Assembly: GCA_964529175.1 (NCBI GenBank) | Contig: CAZGVO010000001.1 | Span: forward strand, 248,001 to 312,000 | Direction of reading: 5' to 3' | DNA: 64,000 bases | DNA from: JAAFJM01 sp964529175 | GTDB lineage: Bacteria; Bacteroidota; Bacteroidia; UKL13-3 | Shown: positions 50,352-58,843 of the stretch, piece after piece | Layout: each line of letters opens with the position of its first letter | How positions within the stretch are numbered: the stretch's first letter is position 1 | Program-made: the position numbers and the translations under genes | Notes under the pieces: model-generated | What the model was told of the DNA's origin: nothing | Database searches by the model: none | What the model saw: only the letters and a program-made list of their open reading frames with translations

Positions 50352-53300
50352 ATGAATCAATACAAATTAAGCAACAATGTACTCGGTTGGGTTACATTTA
50401 TTATTTCAATTATTACTTACACACTTACGCTAGAACCTACTGTTAGTTTTTGGGATTGTGGTGAGTTTATTTCAGCATCGTATCGTTTACAAATTTGCCA
50501 TCCGCCAGGAGCACCTTTGTTTTTAATGATTGGTCGTGTGTTTTCGCTTTTTGCTGCCGATCCTAGCAAAGTAGCCTTTATGGTTAACATGGTTTCGGCT
50601 ACTACCAGTGCTTTATGTGTTATGTTTACCTTTTGGACCATTACACACTTAGGCCGTAAAATAGTTAACAAAACAGTTAATGAAATAAGTGGCCAACAAA
50701 CTTTTGCAGTAATGGCTGCTGGTTTAGTAGGTGCTTTGGTATTAACTTTTAGCGATACATTTTGGTTTTCGGCAGTTGAGGCTGAGGTTTATGCTTCGTC
50801 AAGTTTTTTTACTACCTTAACTTTTTGGTGTATTTTAAAATGGGAAGACAATGCTGACGAAAAAGGCGCTGACCGTTGGATAGTATTAATTGCTTACTTA
50901 ATTGGTTTGGCTATTGGTGTCCATTTATTGAACTTATTGGTTATTCCAGCTATTGTGTATGTATATTACTTTAAAAAGAACAAATACACTTTACAAGGTT
51001 TCTTAAAAGCAAGTGCTGTAGCTGTATTAGCTATTGGTTTTGTACAATTTGGAGTTATTCCTGGTTTACCAACTTTGGCTACTAAATTAGATTACTTTAC
51101 TGTAAACTCATTAGGTATGGGCACTAACTCTGGTGCATTGTTATTAATTGTAATCATGTTGGTTTTAATGGCCTCTGGTTTACATTACACCCAAACCAAT
51201 AAGAAAAACAGTTTATACATTGCCATTGCATGTTATACTTCGTTGGTATTGGTTTCTTTCAATATTAATGCAGGTTTTGGAACTTTAATAGGTTGGGCTT
51301 TACTAACAGGTATTATTTATATTTTATTCTTTTATGCTAAAATTAGCAATGCTGTAAAAAACATCATGGTTTTAGCATTTTCATTTATTGTAATTGGTTT
51401 TTCGAGCTACGCAATGATTATCATTCGTTCGCTTGGAAATCCTCCAATTGACATGAACGACCCTGACCAACCTTTTGCATTGTTATCGTACATTAACCGT
51501 GAGCAGTATGGCGATAATCCTTTATTGTATGGTCAGTATTTTTACGCTCGCCCTATCGATACCAAATCGAAAGGAATGAACTACCGCAGAAGCATAGACC
51601 CTAATACAGGAAAAGAAACTTATGTAGAATCGGGCGAAAAATTAGAAAGAGTTTACGACCCTAAAGATTGTACTGTATTGCCACGTATGTGGGCCGATAG
51701 AGGTGATTATGTGCAAGCATACCGCAATTGGGAAAATATTCCAGAAGGTAAAAAAGCTACTTTTGGTAAAAACATCGATTTCTTATTATCTTACCAATTA
51801 GGATTTATGTATTGGCGTTATTTCTTCTGGAACTTTGTTGGTCGCCAAAACGATGACCAAGGTTATGGAGACGCTACTAGAGGTAACTGGATTACTGGTA
51901 TTGGCTTTATTGACGAATGGAGATTAGGACCACAAAAAGACATGCCAGCAATTATTAAAGATAACAAAGCACGTAACACTTATTTTGGTATTCCACTTAT
52001 TTTAGGTTTAATAGGATTGGTGTTCCATTTCAAAAAACAAAAAGAAGATGCTACTGTAGTAACTACCTTATTCTTATTTACAGGTTTCTTTATTATTTTA
52101 TATTTAAATTTCCCTGCACATCAGCCGCGTGAGCGCGATTATGCTTATGTAGGTTCATACCAAACTTTTATTATTTGGATTGGTTTAGGTGTATTGGCTA
52201 TTATTGATTGGTTATCGAAAAAAATGAATGCTATGGTAGCAACAGGTATTACCACCATAGCTTGTTTATTGGGCGCACCAATTTTAATGGCTCAACAAAA
52301 CTGGGATGACCATAACCGTTCAAACCGTTTAACAGCTTTGCATTTTGCTGAAGATTATTTAAATAGCTGTGCTAAAGATGCTATTTTATTTACCAATGGT
52401 GATAACGATACTTACCCACTTTGGTACGCTCAAAACGTAGAAAATATTAGAAGCGATGTAAGAATTATTAACTTAAGTTTATTAGGAACTGATTGGTATG
52501 CAGATGGTTTAAGACGCCCAGCTTACGATGGAAAACCAGTAGAATTTAGCTGGAGTCCTGAAACTTATGCAGGCGAAAAACGTAATTATGTAGTGTATTA
52601 CGATAATCCATCGTTAGGATTAAATAAAGAAGACTACTACGATTTAGGTAAATTATTACAATTTATGGGTGATGATAACAAAACTAACCAAGTTCAATTA
52701 CAAGGTGGAGAATACATTAACTATTACCCAACCAAACGTTTCAGTGTAAAAATTGACAAAGAAGCTTGTTTAAAAAATGGTGTAGTTCAACCTGAAGATG
52801 CAGCATTAATGGTTGATAGTATTAAGTTTGAAATTAGCAATAGCAGCAATATGCTAAAACCTGATTTATTAACTTTAGATATTGTAGCAACTAATATTAA
52901 CAAAAGACCAATTTATTGGGCTATAACTACTGGTAGCGATGTATATTTAAATATGCAAAGCCATTTCCAAATGGAAGGTTTAACTTACCGTTTGGTACCA
53001 ATATTTACCCAACAAGACCAAAACGACCCAAGTCCAGGACGCATTAATAGCAAAATTTTATGGACTAACTTAATGACTAAATTTAAGTGGGGCAATATGG
53101 AACAACCTAATGTATATTTAGATGAAACTATTTTACGCCAAACCAAAAATTTCCGTAACTTATTCTATCGTTTAGCGGAGCAATTGGTAAGAGAAGGCAA
53201 AAAAGACAGTGCAGTAAAAGCATTGGATTATTGCCAAAAAGTACTACCATCAACTACCATTGCACATGATGTATTTTCGGTACGTTTAGCTGAAGGTTAT

Positions 53301-53543
53301 TTCTTGGCAGGAGCTGCCGATAAAGCCAACGCATTATTACGCGAAATTTTAAATACCAGCGAAACCAAAGCTAAATACTACAAAACTTTCCGTAGTTCAA
53401 GCAAATACAAATTGGTAAAACCTGAGTTAGAAGAAAATATTCAAATTATGACTTACTGCATGCAAGTGGCTCAAATGAACCAACAAGAAGCAGTAGCCAA
53501 AGAGTTTACTGACAAACTAAATGCTATTAGTTCAGGCTTATAA
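50352..53543 (+). CDS. DUF2723 integral membrane protein (O-mannosyltransferase-like)
   Basis: 1063 residues. N-terminal multi-pass GT-C-like part: ITYTLTLEPTVSFWDCGEFI, CHPPGAPLFLMIGRV, then ten or more helices up to about residue 625; the acidic residues in WDCGE are the expected catalytic or metal-binding site. The C-terminal 400 residues are soluble with TPR-like helices. DUF2723 proteins resemble protein O-mannosyltransferases and are typical of Bacteroidota, where O-glycosylation of periplasmic proteins is known. Single gene with its own promoter and terminator. Confidence 0.92.
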   Translation: MNQYKLSNNVLGWVTFIISIITYTLTLEPTVSFWDCGEFISASYRLQICHPPGAPLFLMIGRVFSLFAADPSKVAFMVNMVSATTSALCVMFTFWTITHLGRKIVNKTVNEISGQQTFAVMAAGLVGALVLTFSDTFWFSAVEAEVYASSSFFTTLTFWCILKWEDNADEKGADRWIVLIAYLIGLAIGVHLLNLLVIPAIVYVYYFKKNKYTLQGFLKASAVAVLAIGFVQFGVIPGLPTLATKLDYFTVNSLGMGTNSGALLLIVIMLVLMASGLHYTQTNKKNSLYIAIACYTSLVLVSFNINAGFGTLIGWALLTGIIYILFFYAKISNAVKNIMVLAFSFIVIGFSSYAMIIIRSLGNPPIDMNDPDQPFALLSYINREQYGDNPLLYGQYFYARPIDTKSKGMNYRRSIDPNTGKETYVESGEKLERVYDPKDCTVLPRMWADRGDYVQAYRNWENIPEGKKATFGKNIDFLLSYQLGFMYWRYFFWNFVGRQNDDQGYGDATRGNWITGIGFIDEWRLGPQKDMPAIIKDNKARNTYFGIPLILGLIGLVFHFKKQKEDATVVTTLFLFTGFFIILYLNFPAHQPRERDYAYVGSYQTFIIWIGLGVLAIIDWLSKKMNAMVATGITTIACLLGAPILMAQQNWDDHNRSNRLTALHFAEDYLNSCAKDAILFTNGDNDTYPLWYAQNVENIRSDVRIINLSLLGTDWYADGLRRPAYDGKPVEFSWSPETYAGEKRNYVVYYDNPSLGLNKEDYYDLGKLLQFMGDDNKTNQVQLQGGEYINYYPTKRFSVKIDKEACLKNGVVQPEDAALMVDSIKFEISNSSNMLKPDLLTLDIVATNINKRPIYWAITTGSDVYLNMQSHFQMEGLTYRLVPIFTQQDQNDPSPGRINSKILWTNLMTKFKWGNMEQPNVYLDETILRQTKNFRNLFYRLAEQLVREGKKDSAVKALDYCQKVLPSTTIAHDVFSVRLAEGYFLAGAADKANALLREILNTSETKAKYYKTFRSSSKYKLVKPELEENIQIMTYCMQVAQMNQQEAVAKEFTDKLNAISSGL

Positions 53544-53561
53544 TTTATAAGCAAACCCAAC

Positions 53562-53594
53562 AAAAAAAGCTGCCTCATAAGGGCAGCTTTTTTT
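53562..53594 (+). terminator. Terminator of the DUF2723 gene
   Basis: AAAAAAAGCTGCC / GGCAGCTTTTTTT, perfect 13-bp symmetric stem; 19 bp past the stop. Confidence 0.9.
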
Positions 53595-53621
53595 ATGTAA
53601 ATAGTTTTTATTTTTCCTGCC

Positions 53622-53985
53622 ATTGCGAGCGCCCACGCCTGTAATAAATTGGGATAATTAACATGAAATGCTTCCCCAAAACTAAAAACTCCATAGGGGC
53701 GAGAGTATGGTAACAAACAAACAAACAAACAAATACATAACCTATTACTACATCATGGTGAAGCTTTGCTTTACTAAAAGCCAACGTGGGCGGAATGCTG
53801 TGAAGACGTTTAATGAAACGTCTCTTCCTTACCACAAGAAAATCATCGAATTTCCCAACAACCATATAGATACGTTGCATTGCAACATCTTTTCATTTTG
53901 TCGTTGCAGGCAACCTCACCTGCAATTATTAGCGCTATTCAAACATATTGATTTTGGGTGAGGACGCCAGCATCTACTAGAAAAG
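53622..53985. repeat. Diverged composite repeat copies
   Basis: Two rearranged copies of the composite element found at 56606. The first has stem arms CGCCCACG (53630-53637) and CGTGGGCG (about 53784-53791), interrupted by extra sequence including (AAAC)5 at about 53714-53733. The second has CCTCACC with GGTGAGG. Between them lie AGACGTTT...AAACGTCT and a GTTGCATTGCAAC hairpin. There is no gene in 53544-53995. Confidence 0.75.
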
Positions 53986-53995
53986 CTAAATCTAT

Positions 53996-54433
53996 CTAAT
54001 TATAATAAAATTTTTGCCCATTGGAGTCAGCCTCCGGGTGATTTGGTGGCAATGGGCAATAGTACTTAAATTCATCTTTTCCCTTTGGCACTTTTTGAAA
54101 AATACTATTAAATGAATACACAAACCATATAGTAATCAATATAAAAAGTGTATTTAAAAGTGCTTTACTTTTATATATTTTATTGTTTGGAATTGTAATT
54201 TTCCAATACAGTTTTTCGAAAATATAATAGTTCCCAACTGGAATTATTATGAAACCAAATATAAATAACGCACCGGAATATTGAGTTTTAAAAATAATAT
54301 TTGCAAAAATAAAGACCTCATAAAAAGAAATGAGACAATAGGCTTCATAATCATTAAAGCTAGTTCTGATATGACGTTGAAAAATTTCTGTGATTCTTTT
54401 AAATAATGAAATATACAAATATATAATTGGCAT
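53996..54433 (-). CDS. Unrecognised small membrane protein
   Basis: 145 residues, no family recognised. Three hydrophobic segments (about 30-50, 55-75, 92-110) and a soluble tail with a cysteine (YYCPLPPNHPEADS). It is the distal gene of a minus-strand group of small orphans; its 3' side is bordered by the composite repeat. Confidence 0.6.
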   Translation of the reverse strand: MPIIYLYISLFKRITEIFQRHIRTSFNDYEAYCLISFYEVFIFANIIFKTQYSGALFIFGFIIIPVGNYYIFEKLYWKITIPNNKIYKSKALLNTLFILITIWFVYSFNSIFQKVPKGKDEFKYYCPLPPNHPEADSNGQKFYYN

Positions 54434-54449
54434 GTGCTGAACTTATGTT

Positions 54450-54878
54450 TTAATTTAAATTTTCTACATCATAAATAAGGGCGTTCTTTATGTTAAACTT
54501 GTTCAGTAAAACAAAAGCCGCATTAGATACAACCAACCTGTAATCAGCAGTTAATGAAAAATCGTTACCCGCATTATTATCAGCCATGTTTGCCCAATAA
54601 AATTTTGGAAGCTCAACCAAAGGATAAAACTGTTGGAAATTATAAGATGTTGTAACCTTTATATCTTCAAAAACAAATCCAGTTAAATTACATTTTTCAA
54701 TTTCTTCCTTCAATCTTTGTGTTACTATAAAACAAGGAAATGATTCAAGCAAGTCGTCTCCTAACCACCCCGAAAACTCAAAGTGCACTTTTTTTACTAT
54801 TGGTGGATGAATACTGGTGTCCATAGTGGTTTCTTGCCCCAATTCACCAGCAACTTCGGGTTCCAATACTTTTTGCAT
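54450..54878 (-). CDS. Immunity-like small protein
   Basis: 142 residues, soluble. The pattern FEFSGWLGDDLLESFPCFIVTQRLKEEIE, given in parts, followed by GFVFEDIKVTTS, ELPKFYWANM and DYRLVVSNAAFVLL, is one I know from small proteins found beside polymorphic or contact-dependent toxins. No toxin gene is seen here, so this is an orphan immunity candidate. Separated by 16 bp from the neighbouring membrane-protein gene and 21 bp from the next one upstream. Confidence 0.55.
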   Translation of the reverse strand: MQKVLEPEVAGELGQETTMDTSIHPPIVKKVHFEFSGWLGDDLLESFPCFIVTQRLKEEIEKCNLTGFVFEDIKVTTSYNFQQFYPLVELPKFYWANMADNNAGNDFSLTADYRLVVSNAAFVLLNKFNIKNALIYDVENLN

Positions 54879-54899
54879 ACTTGTTATTTATTTAAAGTT

Positions 54900-55460
54900 T
54901 TAGCTTAAAAATTTTAAGTCAAAATAATACATACGGCTATCATCTTTATCAATGTATAATAAGGTTTCTTTTTGGCTATAAAGCTTCATTAAGAGTGTTT
55001 CTTTATTGCAATAAATTAGTTGACTTATATAACTTTCTACTTCATCATTTTTGTTAATGGTGTAAATGAGCCTCATTTGGTTTATTGGTAAATATTCATT
55101 TTTTGAGTTGGAGTCATTCAGCGCATCCCAAAACTTAATATTACTGTAATTTCCTATATTGTTGTTTTCGTTTTCTTCCCAATAACTATTCTGTATTATT
55201 TCACACTTTAATAAATCAACTTGTACTTTATTTCCAGTCTTTTTTATGTTCGAAATTTGCGTTTCCATATTTTGTTCATTTTGCAATCTCAAGGTTCGGT
55301 ATGTCCAATAAAATATGGCTATACCAACCACCAATGCTAAAAAACCACTAACTTGAAATAACCAAGGATTTTGAATTACGGTGCCATTGTATTCTCCAAA
55401 AAATACAATGGTAAGAAAACCAAGTGTAGATAAAAGCGAACCTAAAATTAGTTTGATCAT
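54900..55460 (-). CDS. Unrecognised membrane-anchored protein
   Basis: About 186 residues, two N-terminal hydrophobic helices (about 1-25 and 35-55), then a soluble domain of about 130 residues. No family known. The ATG at 55460 begins the first helix; 55484 is possible. It belongs to the same tight minus-strand group. Confidence 0.58.
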   Translation of the reverse strand: MIKLILGSLLSTLGFLTIVFFGEYNGTVIQNPWLFQVSGFLALVVGIAIFYWTYRTLRLQNEQNMETQISNIKKTGNKVQVDLLKCEIIQNSYWEENENNNIGNYSNIKFWDALNDSNSKNEYLPINQMRLIYTINKNDEVESYISQLIYCNKETLLMKLYSQKETLLYIDKDDSRMYYFDLKFLS

Positions 55461-55527
55461 TTCAGATAATGTTATAACAAACATAAATAAAAATATTTCC
55501 TAAATATAAATAACTCAAAATTTTAAA

Positions 55528-56019
55528 TCATTCATCAAAGGCATAAAGCTCATAAGAACACTTATTGACATTTATTGCTTTAAAATAAAAAGTTCTGAAT
55601 GTTATAAGTTTTCTATTGGCGTCATATCCGCTTATATACATTGGTTTTTCCAATTTATCTTTGATTACAATCCCTCTTTTGTTTTTATAACTTAACTTTA
55701 AATCACGCACATATCCCATAGTATCGATAGTGTATTCAATATATGGGTAAGCAATGGTTTTTAATTGTTTATTTTTTTTAAAATAATTACAAATTACTGG
55801 CAAAATTTCACACTTTAAACAAGCAGTATCAGAATCAAAATCAATAGGTTTTGATTCCGTGTATTCCGCTAATGCACTCTCATTTGCAAATGTATCACAA
55901 CCGCAATTTTCTTCTCCTTCCGTGCCGGGAGGTGGAGGAGGTTCATTATTTTCAGTTATCCTTGGCTTATAAAAACAACTTGATAAAACTAAAATCAACA
56001 ATATGTATTTTTTCATCAT
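55528..56019 (-). CDS. Unrecognised lipoprotein with proline- and cysteine-rich N-terminus
   Basis: 163 residues; lipobox LSSC near residue 15, then a proline run (EPPPPPGTEGEENCGCD) with CxC, and two later cysteines (ACLKCE). The C-terminal half is beta-rich. Start ATG at 56019 overlaps the stop of the upstream gene (ATGA), so the pair is translationally coupled. Confidence 0.65.
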   Translation of the reverse strand: MMKKYILLILVLSSCFYKPRITENNEPPPPPGTEGEENCGCDTFANESALAEYTESKPIDFDSDTACLKCEILPVICNYFKKNKQLKTIAYPYIEYTIDTMGYVRDLKLSYKNKRGIVIKDKLEKPMYISGYDANRKLITFRTFYFKAINVNKCSYELYAFDE

Positions 56020-56588
56020 TTTAGTTCAAACCATTCTCCTTCAAAATAATCATTCAAATAGTATTCTCTTTGTTCTTTCGTTAGGTTTTTGATATTACTA
56101 TTCATTATTTCAATTAATGGGTCTTTAGAGTCAATCATTTCAAACAATCTTTTTCTGTCATTTGGTAATTTTTGGTAAGCCGACTTTAATTTTTCAAAAT
56201 TAGTTTCATTTGGCTCTATCAACCATTCTTTAAAGTTAATAATACAAATTGACGGAATGTCGTTATCAAGTTTCAATTTATCGATTTGGTATTTAACTAA
56301 CCCCAAAAACCATTCAATACTATGATTCTCTGATACAAAATTATCAGTAAATAAATGTCCAAGATAAGGAATGAAAATTTTAGCTTTTGATGGTAATGTT
56401 CGTGTTAACTTACCTGATTTTAAATACTCTTCCAATTTTTCTATTGTAATTGAACCGAGACAATCTAATTCGCCATCCGCATATACTTTTAAATCAACCA
56501 ATGAATAATCACCATGGTTAAGAAGGAGGTTAAAAATAGTTCCTTTAACTATTTTACCATTTTTATTTTTGTAGATTATTCTATCCAT
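56016..56588 (-). CDS. Unrecognised protein with VDLxVYADGxxDCxG motif
   Basis: 190 residues, soluble. The N-terminal domain has KIVKGTIFNLLLNHGDYSLVDLKVYADGE (in parts) and LDCLGS, a motif I recall from small bacterial proteins often found with toxin or immunity clusters; family name uncertain. The C-terminal half is helical and Asn/Lys-rich. Coupled by a 4-bp overlap to the lipoprotein gene. Upstream lies the 236-bp repeat array. Confidence 0.6.
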   Translation of the reverse strand: MDRIIYKNKNGKIVKGTIFNLLLNHGDYSLVDLKVYADGELDCLGSITIEKLEEYLKSGKLTRTLPSKAKIFIPYLGHLFTDNFVSENHSIEWFLGLVKYQIDKLKLDNDIPSICIINFKEWLIEPNETNFEKLKSAYQKLPNDRKRLFEMIDSKDPLIEIMNSNIKNLTKEQREYYLNDYFEGEWFELK

Positions 56589-56605
56589 TACTTATCCGTT
56601 TCACT

Positions 56606-57157
56606 ATTGCAGTCGTCCTCGCTTGCAATTATTAGCGTTATTCAAATTTATTTGTTTTGGCGAGGACGACAACATCGGCTGAAAAGACGTTTAATTAAAC
56701 GTCTCTACCTTTCCACAAGAAAACCACAGAATTTCCCAACAACCATGTAGAGACGTTGCACGCAACGTCTTTTTAGATAATGACGGAACATGTTATGTCT
56801 CTACAATTTCCCACACCAAATCATACCACTTTCATTTTGACATTGCAGTCATCCTCGCTTGAAATTATTAGTGTTATTCAAATATATTGCTTTTGGCGAG
56901 GACGGCAAAATCGGCTGTAAAGACGTTTAATTAAACGTCTCTACCTTGCCTCAAGAAAACCTTAGAATTTCCCAACAACCATGTAGAGACGTTGCACGCA
57001 ACGTCTTTTTAGATAATGACGGAACATGTTACGTCTCTACAATTTCCCGCACCAGATAATACTAATATCATTTTGCCATTTCAGGCGTCCTCGCCTACAA
57101 TTATTTGCGTTATTCAAATATATTGATTTTGGTGATGACAACAATAAAGGCTGAATT
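56606..57157. repeat. Tandem array of a 236-bp composite repeat
   Basis: Two full units (56606-56841, 56842-57077) and a truncated third (57078-57157), with an exact 236-bp step. Each unit contains a local hairpin ATTGCAGxCG-TCCT-CGCxTGCAAT, a distal arm GCGAGGACGxC that can pair with CCTCGC, the 20-bp palindrome AGACGTTTAATTAAACGTCT (56685-56704 in unit 1), and a nested hairpin inside GTAGAGACGT...ACGTCTCTAC. The units differ at some bases while stems stay paired. No gene lies in this 569-bp gap. Confidence 0.88.
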
Positions 57158-57397
57158 TTAATTACCATATTCTTTTTGGAGGTATACACCACCATAAACA
57201 AAGTCTGCCAAATCCAAAATTGCATCATGCTTTAATTCGTCTTCTTTATAAAGGTCCATTAATTCTAGCATTATCTTTATTGCTTCATCTTGGGTTCCCC
57301 CGTTTTCTTTAAATTCAACAAATATTAGCCTTAACTCTAAAGTTCCTTTCAACAACAACTGCTGTTCTATCTGCTCTTTAACTTTTTTCTTTCCCAT
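57158..57397 (-). CDS. Small unrecognised protein
   Basis: 79 residues, charged and helical (KKVKEQIEQQLLLKGTLELR, EAIKIMLELMDLYKEDE). No family known. It is bounded by composite repeats on both sides (57078-57157 and 57431-57513). Its length and composition fit a small adaptor or immunity-like protein, but this is not evidence. Confidence 0.55.
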   Translation of the reverse strand: MGKKKVKEQIEQQLLLKGTLELRLIFVEFKENGGTQDEAIKIMLELMDLYKEDELKHDAILDLADFVYGGVYLQKEYGN

Positions 57398-57430
57398 ATT
57401 TACAATAACAAATTTATTAGCCTTTTCGCC

Positions 57431-57513
57431 ATTGCAGGCTTCCTCGCCTGCAATTATTAGCTTTATTCAAATATATTTTTTTGGAGAGGACGCCAACATC
57501 GGCTGGAAAAAGC
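57431..57513. repeat. Composite repeat, partial copy
   Basis: ATTGCAGGCT-TCCT-CGCCTGCAAT, followed after 32 bp by GGAGAGGACGCCAACATCGGCTG; only the first third of the 236-bp unit. It sits between the genes at 57158 and 57524. Confidence 0.75.
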
Positions 57514-57523
57514 GTACATTTTA

Positions 57524-58255
57524 TTACTTCTTAAATTTATTAAACTCAAAAATTAAAGGTAATCTAAATTTAAACTTTCTTCGGTTATTCATATTTTGGG
57601 TAATATAATTTTCAGGGTTTGGTTTACAAGTAGTGCATGGCTTAAAATAATATAAATCTCCTGCCAACGGGGTGGTTTTGCCTTTATAAACCTTTTCTAT
57701 TTCTTGTAATGTTGAATCGTTAAGTATTTTATACCTCACCTCCACTACTTTCCATACTAAAATTGCAGGCAAAGGAAATGGTGAATCCCAATGATGCTTG
57801 AAGGTTTGGACTTTTAGCGTATCGTTAGAAATAGCATAACAGCCCCAACCATAACTTTGCTTAGCCAAATCTTTTGAATAACTGGTATCTATTGGATTTA
57901 AAATCAGTGTATCCTTAATGCCTGAATTGTTATAGAATAAACCCTTGTTATAATAAGTACCATTTTTGTAGAGCGAAAAACCAACATAATCGGTCATTGC
58001 TATGCTATCACCTATCAATTTAAAATCACTTGATTCTAGTCGATAATAAATGGTATCTGTTGAAGATTCCATTTTAAATTTATTATTATATTTATTTGTA
58101 AAATAACCATCGGTTCTAATAGCCAAAGTGTCGAACTTACTATTGTAATAGCTCATTTCTTTATAATTATGAATAGTAATGCAGCTTTGAAAAAACACTA
58201 CAAATACTACACAGAGCACAAAATATTTTAACTTACTAAACATTTGTTTACACAT
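57524..58255 (-). CDS. Unrecognised lipoprotein
   Basis: About 243 residues; lipobox FQSC, then beta-rich sequence (SFGWG-type aromatic/Tyr-rich strands) and a C-terminal CTTC pair (YYFKPCTTCKPNPENY). No family known. ATG at 58243 (MFSKLK) is possible instead of 58255. Faces away from the 58489 gene with 233 bp between them, in which nothing was recognised. Confidence 0.62.
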   Translation of the reverse strand: MCKQMFSKLKYFVLCVVFVVFFQSCITIHNYKEMSYYNSKFDTLAIRTDGYFTNKYNNKFKMESSTDTIYYRLESSDFKLIGDSIAMTDYVGFSLYKNGTYYNKGLFYNNSGIKDTLILNPIDTSYSKDLAKQSYGWGCYAISNDTLKVQTFKHHWDSPFPLPAILVWKVVEVRYKILNDSTLQEIEKVYKGKTTPLAGDLYYFKPCTTCKPNPENYITQNMNNRRKFKFRLPLIFEFNKFKK

Positions 58256-58488
58256 AATATTTTATCAAACATAAATTATTATTTTAAATATGCTTATTCT
58301 CAATCAAGCAAATTTTTGCATTTAAACCTCACCTACCAAACATTTGGTTTTTTATTGCGTGAATTTATTTTAAAAAAAATAATGCCTTTTTAGATTAAAT
58401 GTTTTTAAACCGTTTGGAATTCAGCGCACTAAATGTATGTTTGTTAAAAGTCAAATTTTAAATATCAACCCTTTTAAACCAAAAACCT

Positions 58489-58737
58489 ATGGAAAACCTA
58501 GACACTGAAATGTTAGAAAACAACTTAGAAATGGATTTAGAAATTAAAACAGCCAGAGAAGCCAGAACTCAAAAAGGGTTTAAGTTGTTGGCCATTGGTG
58601 CTGTTATTTTATTTTTAGGATGTATAACCAATTTAACAATGCCCATCTCTAACGAGTATTATCATTTTATACTTTATGGCATAACCAGTATTGGCGCAGC
58701 TATGGTTGTTTGGGGTTTATACCTTATTATGGAATAA
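58489..58737 (+). CDS. Small two-helix membrane protein
   Basis: 82 residues: acidic N-terminal half (ENLDTEMLENNLEMDLEIK), then two hydrophobic helices (about 31-50 and 58-80). No family known. It stands 106 bp before mrdA on the same strand, and TATTTGC-like promoter bases lie about 70 bp upstream of the following gene, so co-regulation with PBP2 is not certain. Confidence 0.6.
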   Translation: MENLDTEMLENNLEMDLEIKTAREARTQKGFKLLAIGAVILFLGCITNLTMPISNEYYHFILYGITSIGAAMVVWGLYLIME

Positions 58738-58815
58738 TTGACTTCTTGAGCCAAATGTTAACTAATTTATAAAAAATATTTTTAGCCAATATGCAATAAG
58801 CAATTTTTTAGATAT

Positions 58816-58823
58816 TACATTTG
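58816..58823 (+). promoter_or_regulatory. mrdA -7 box
   Basis: TACATTTG, perfect TAnnTTTG match, 20 nt before the mrdA ATG; a clear upstream TTG was not found at the usual distance. Confidence 0.5.
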
Positions 58824-58843
58824 CGTTGAGTTGAACAAGCTAA

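Noticed and set aside
53707..53961. 84-residue plus-strand reading frame
   Set aside because: Lies entirely in composite-repeat DNA and the AAAC microsatellite.
56606..57157. Possible CRISPR array
   Set aside because: The repeated unit is 236 bp and continuous, with no short repeats separated by unique spacers and no cas genes.
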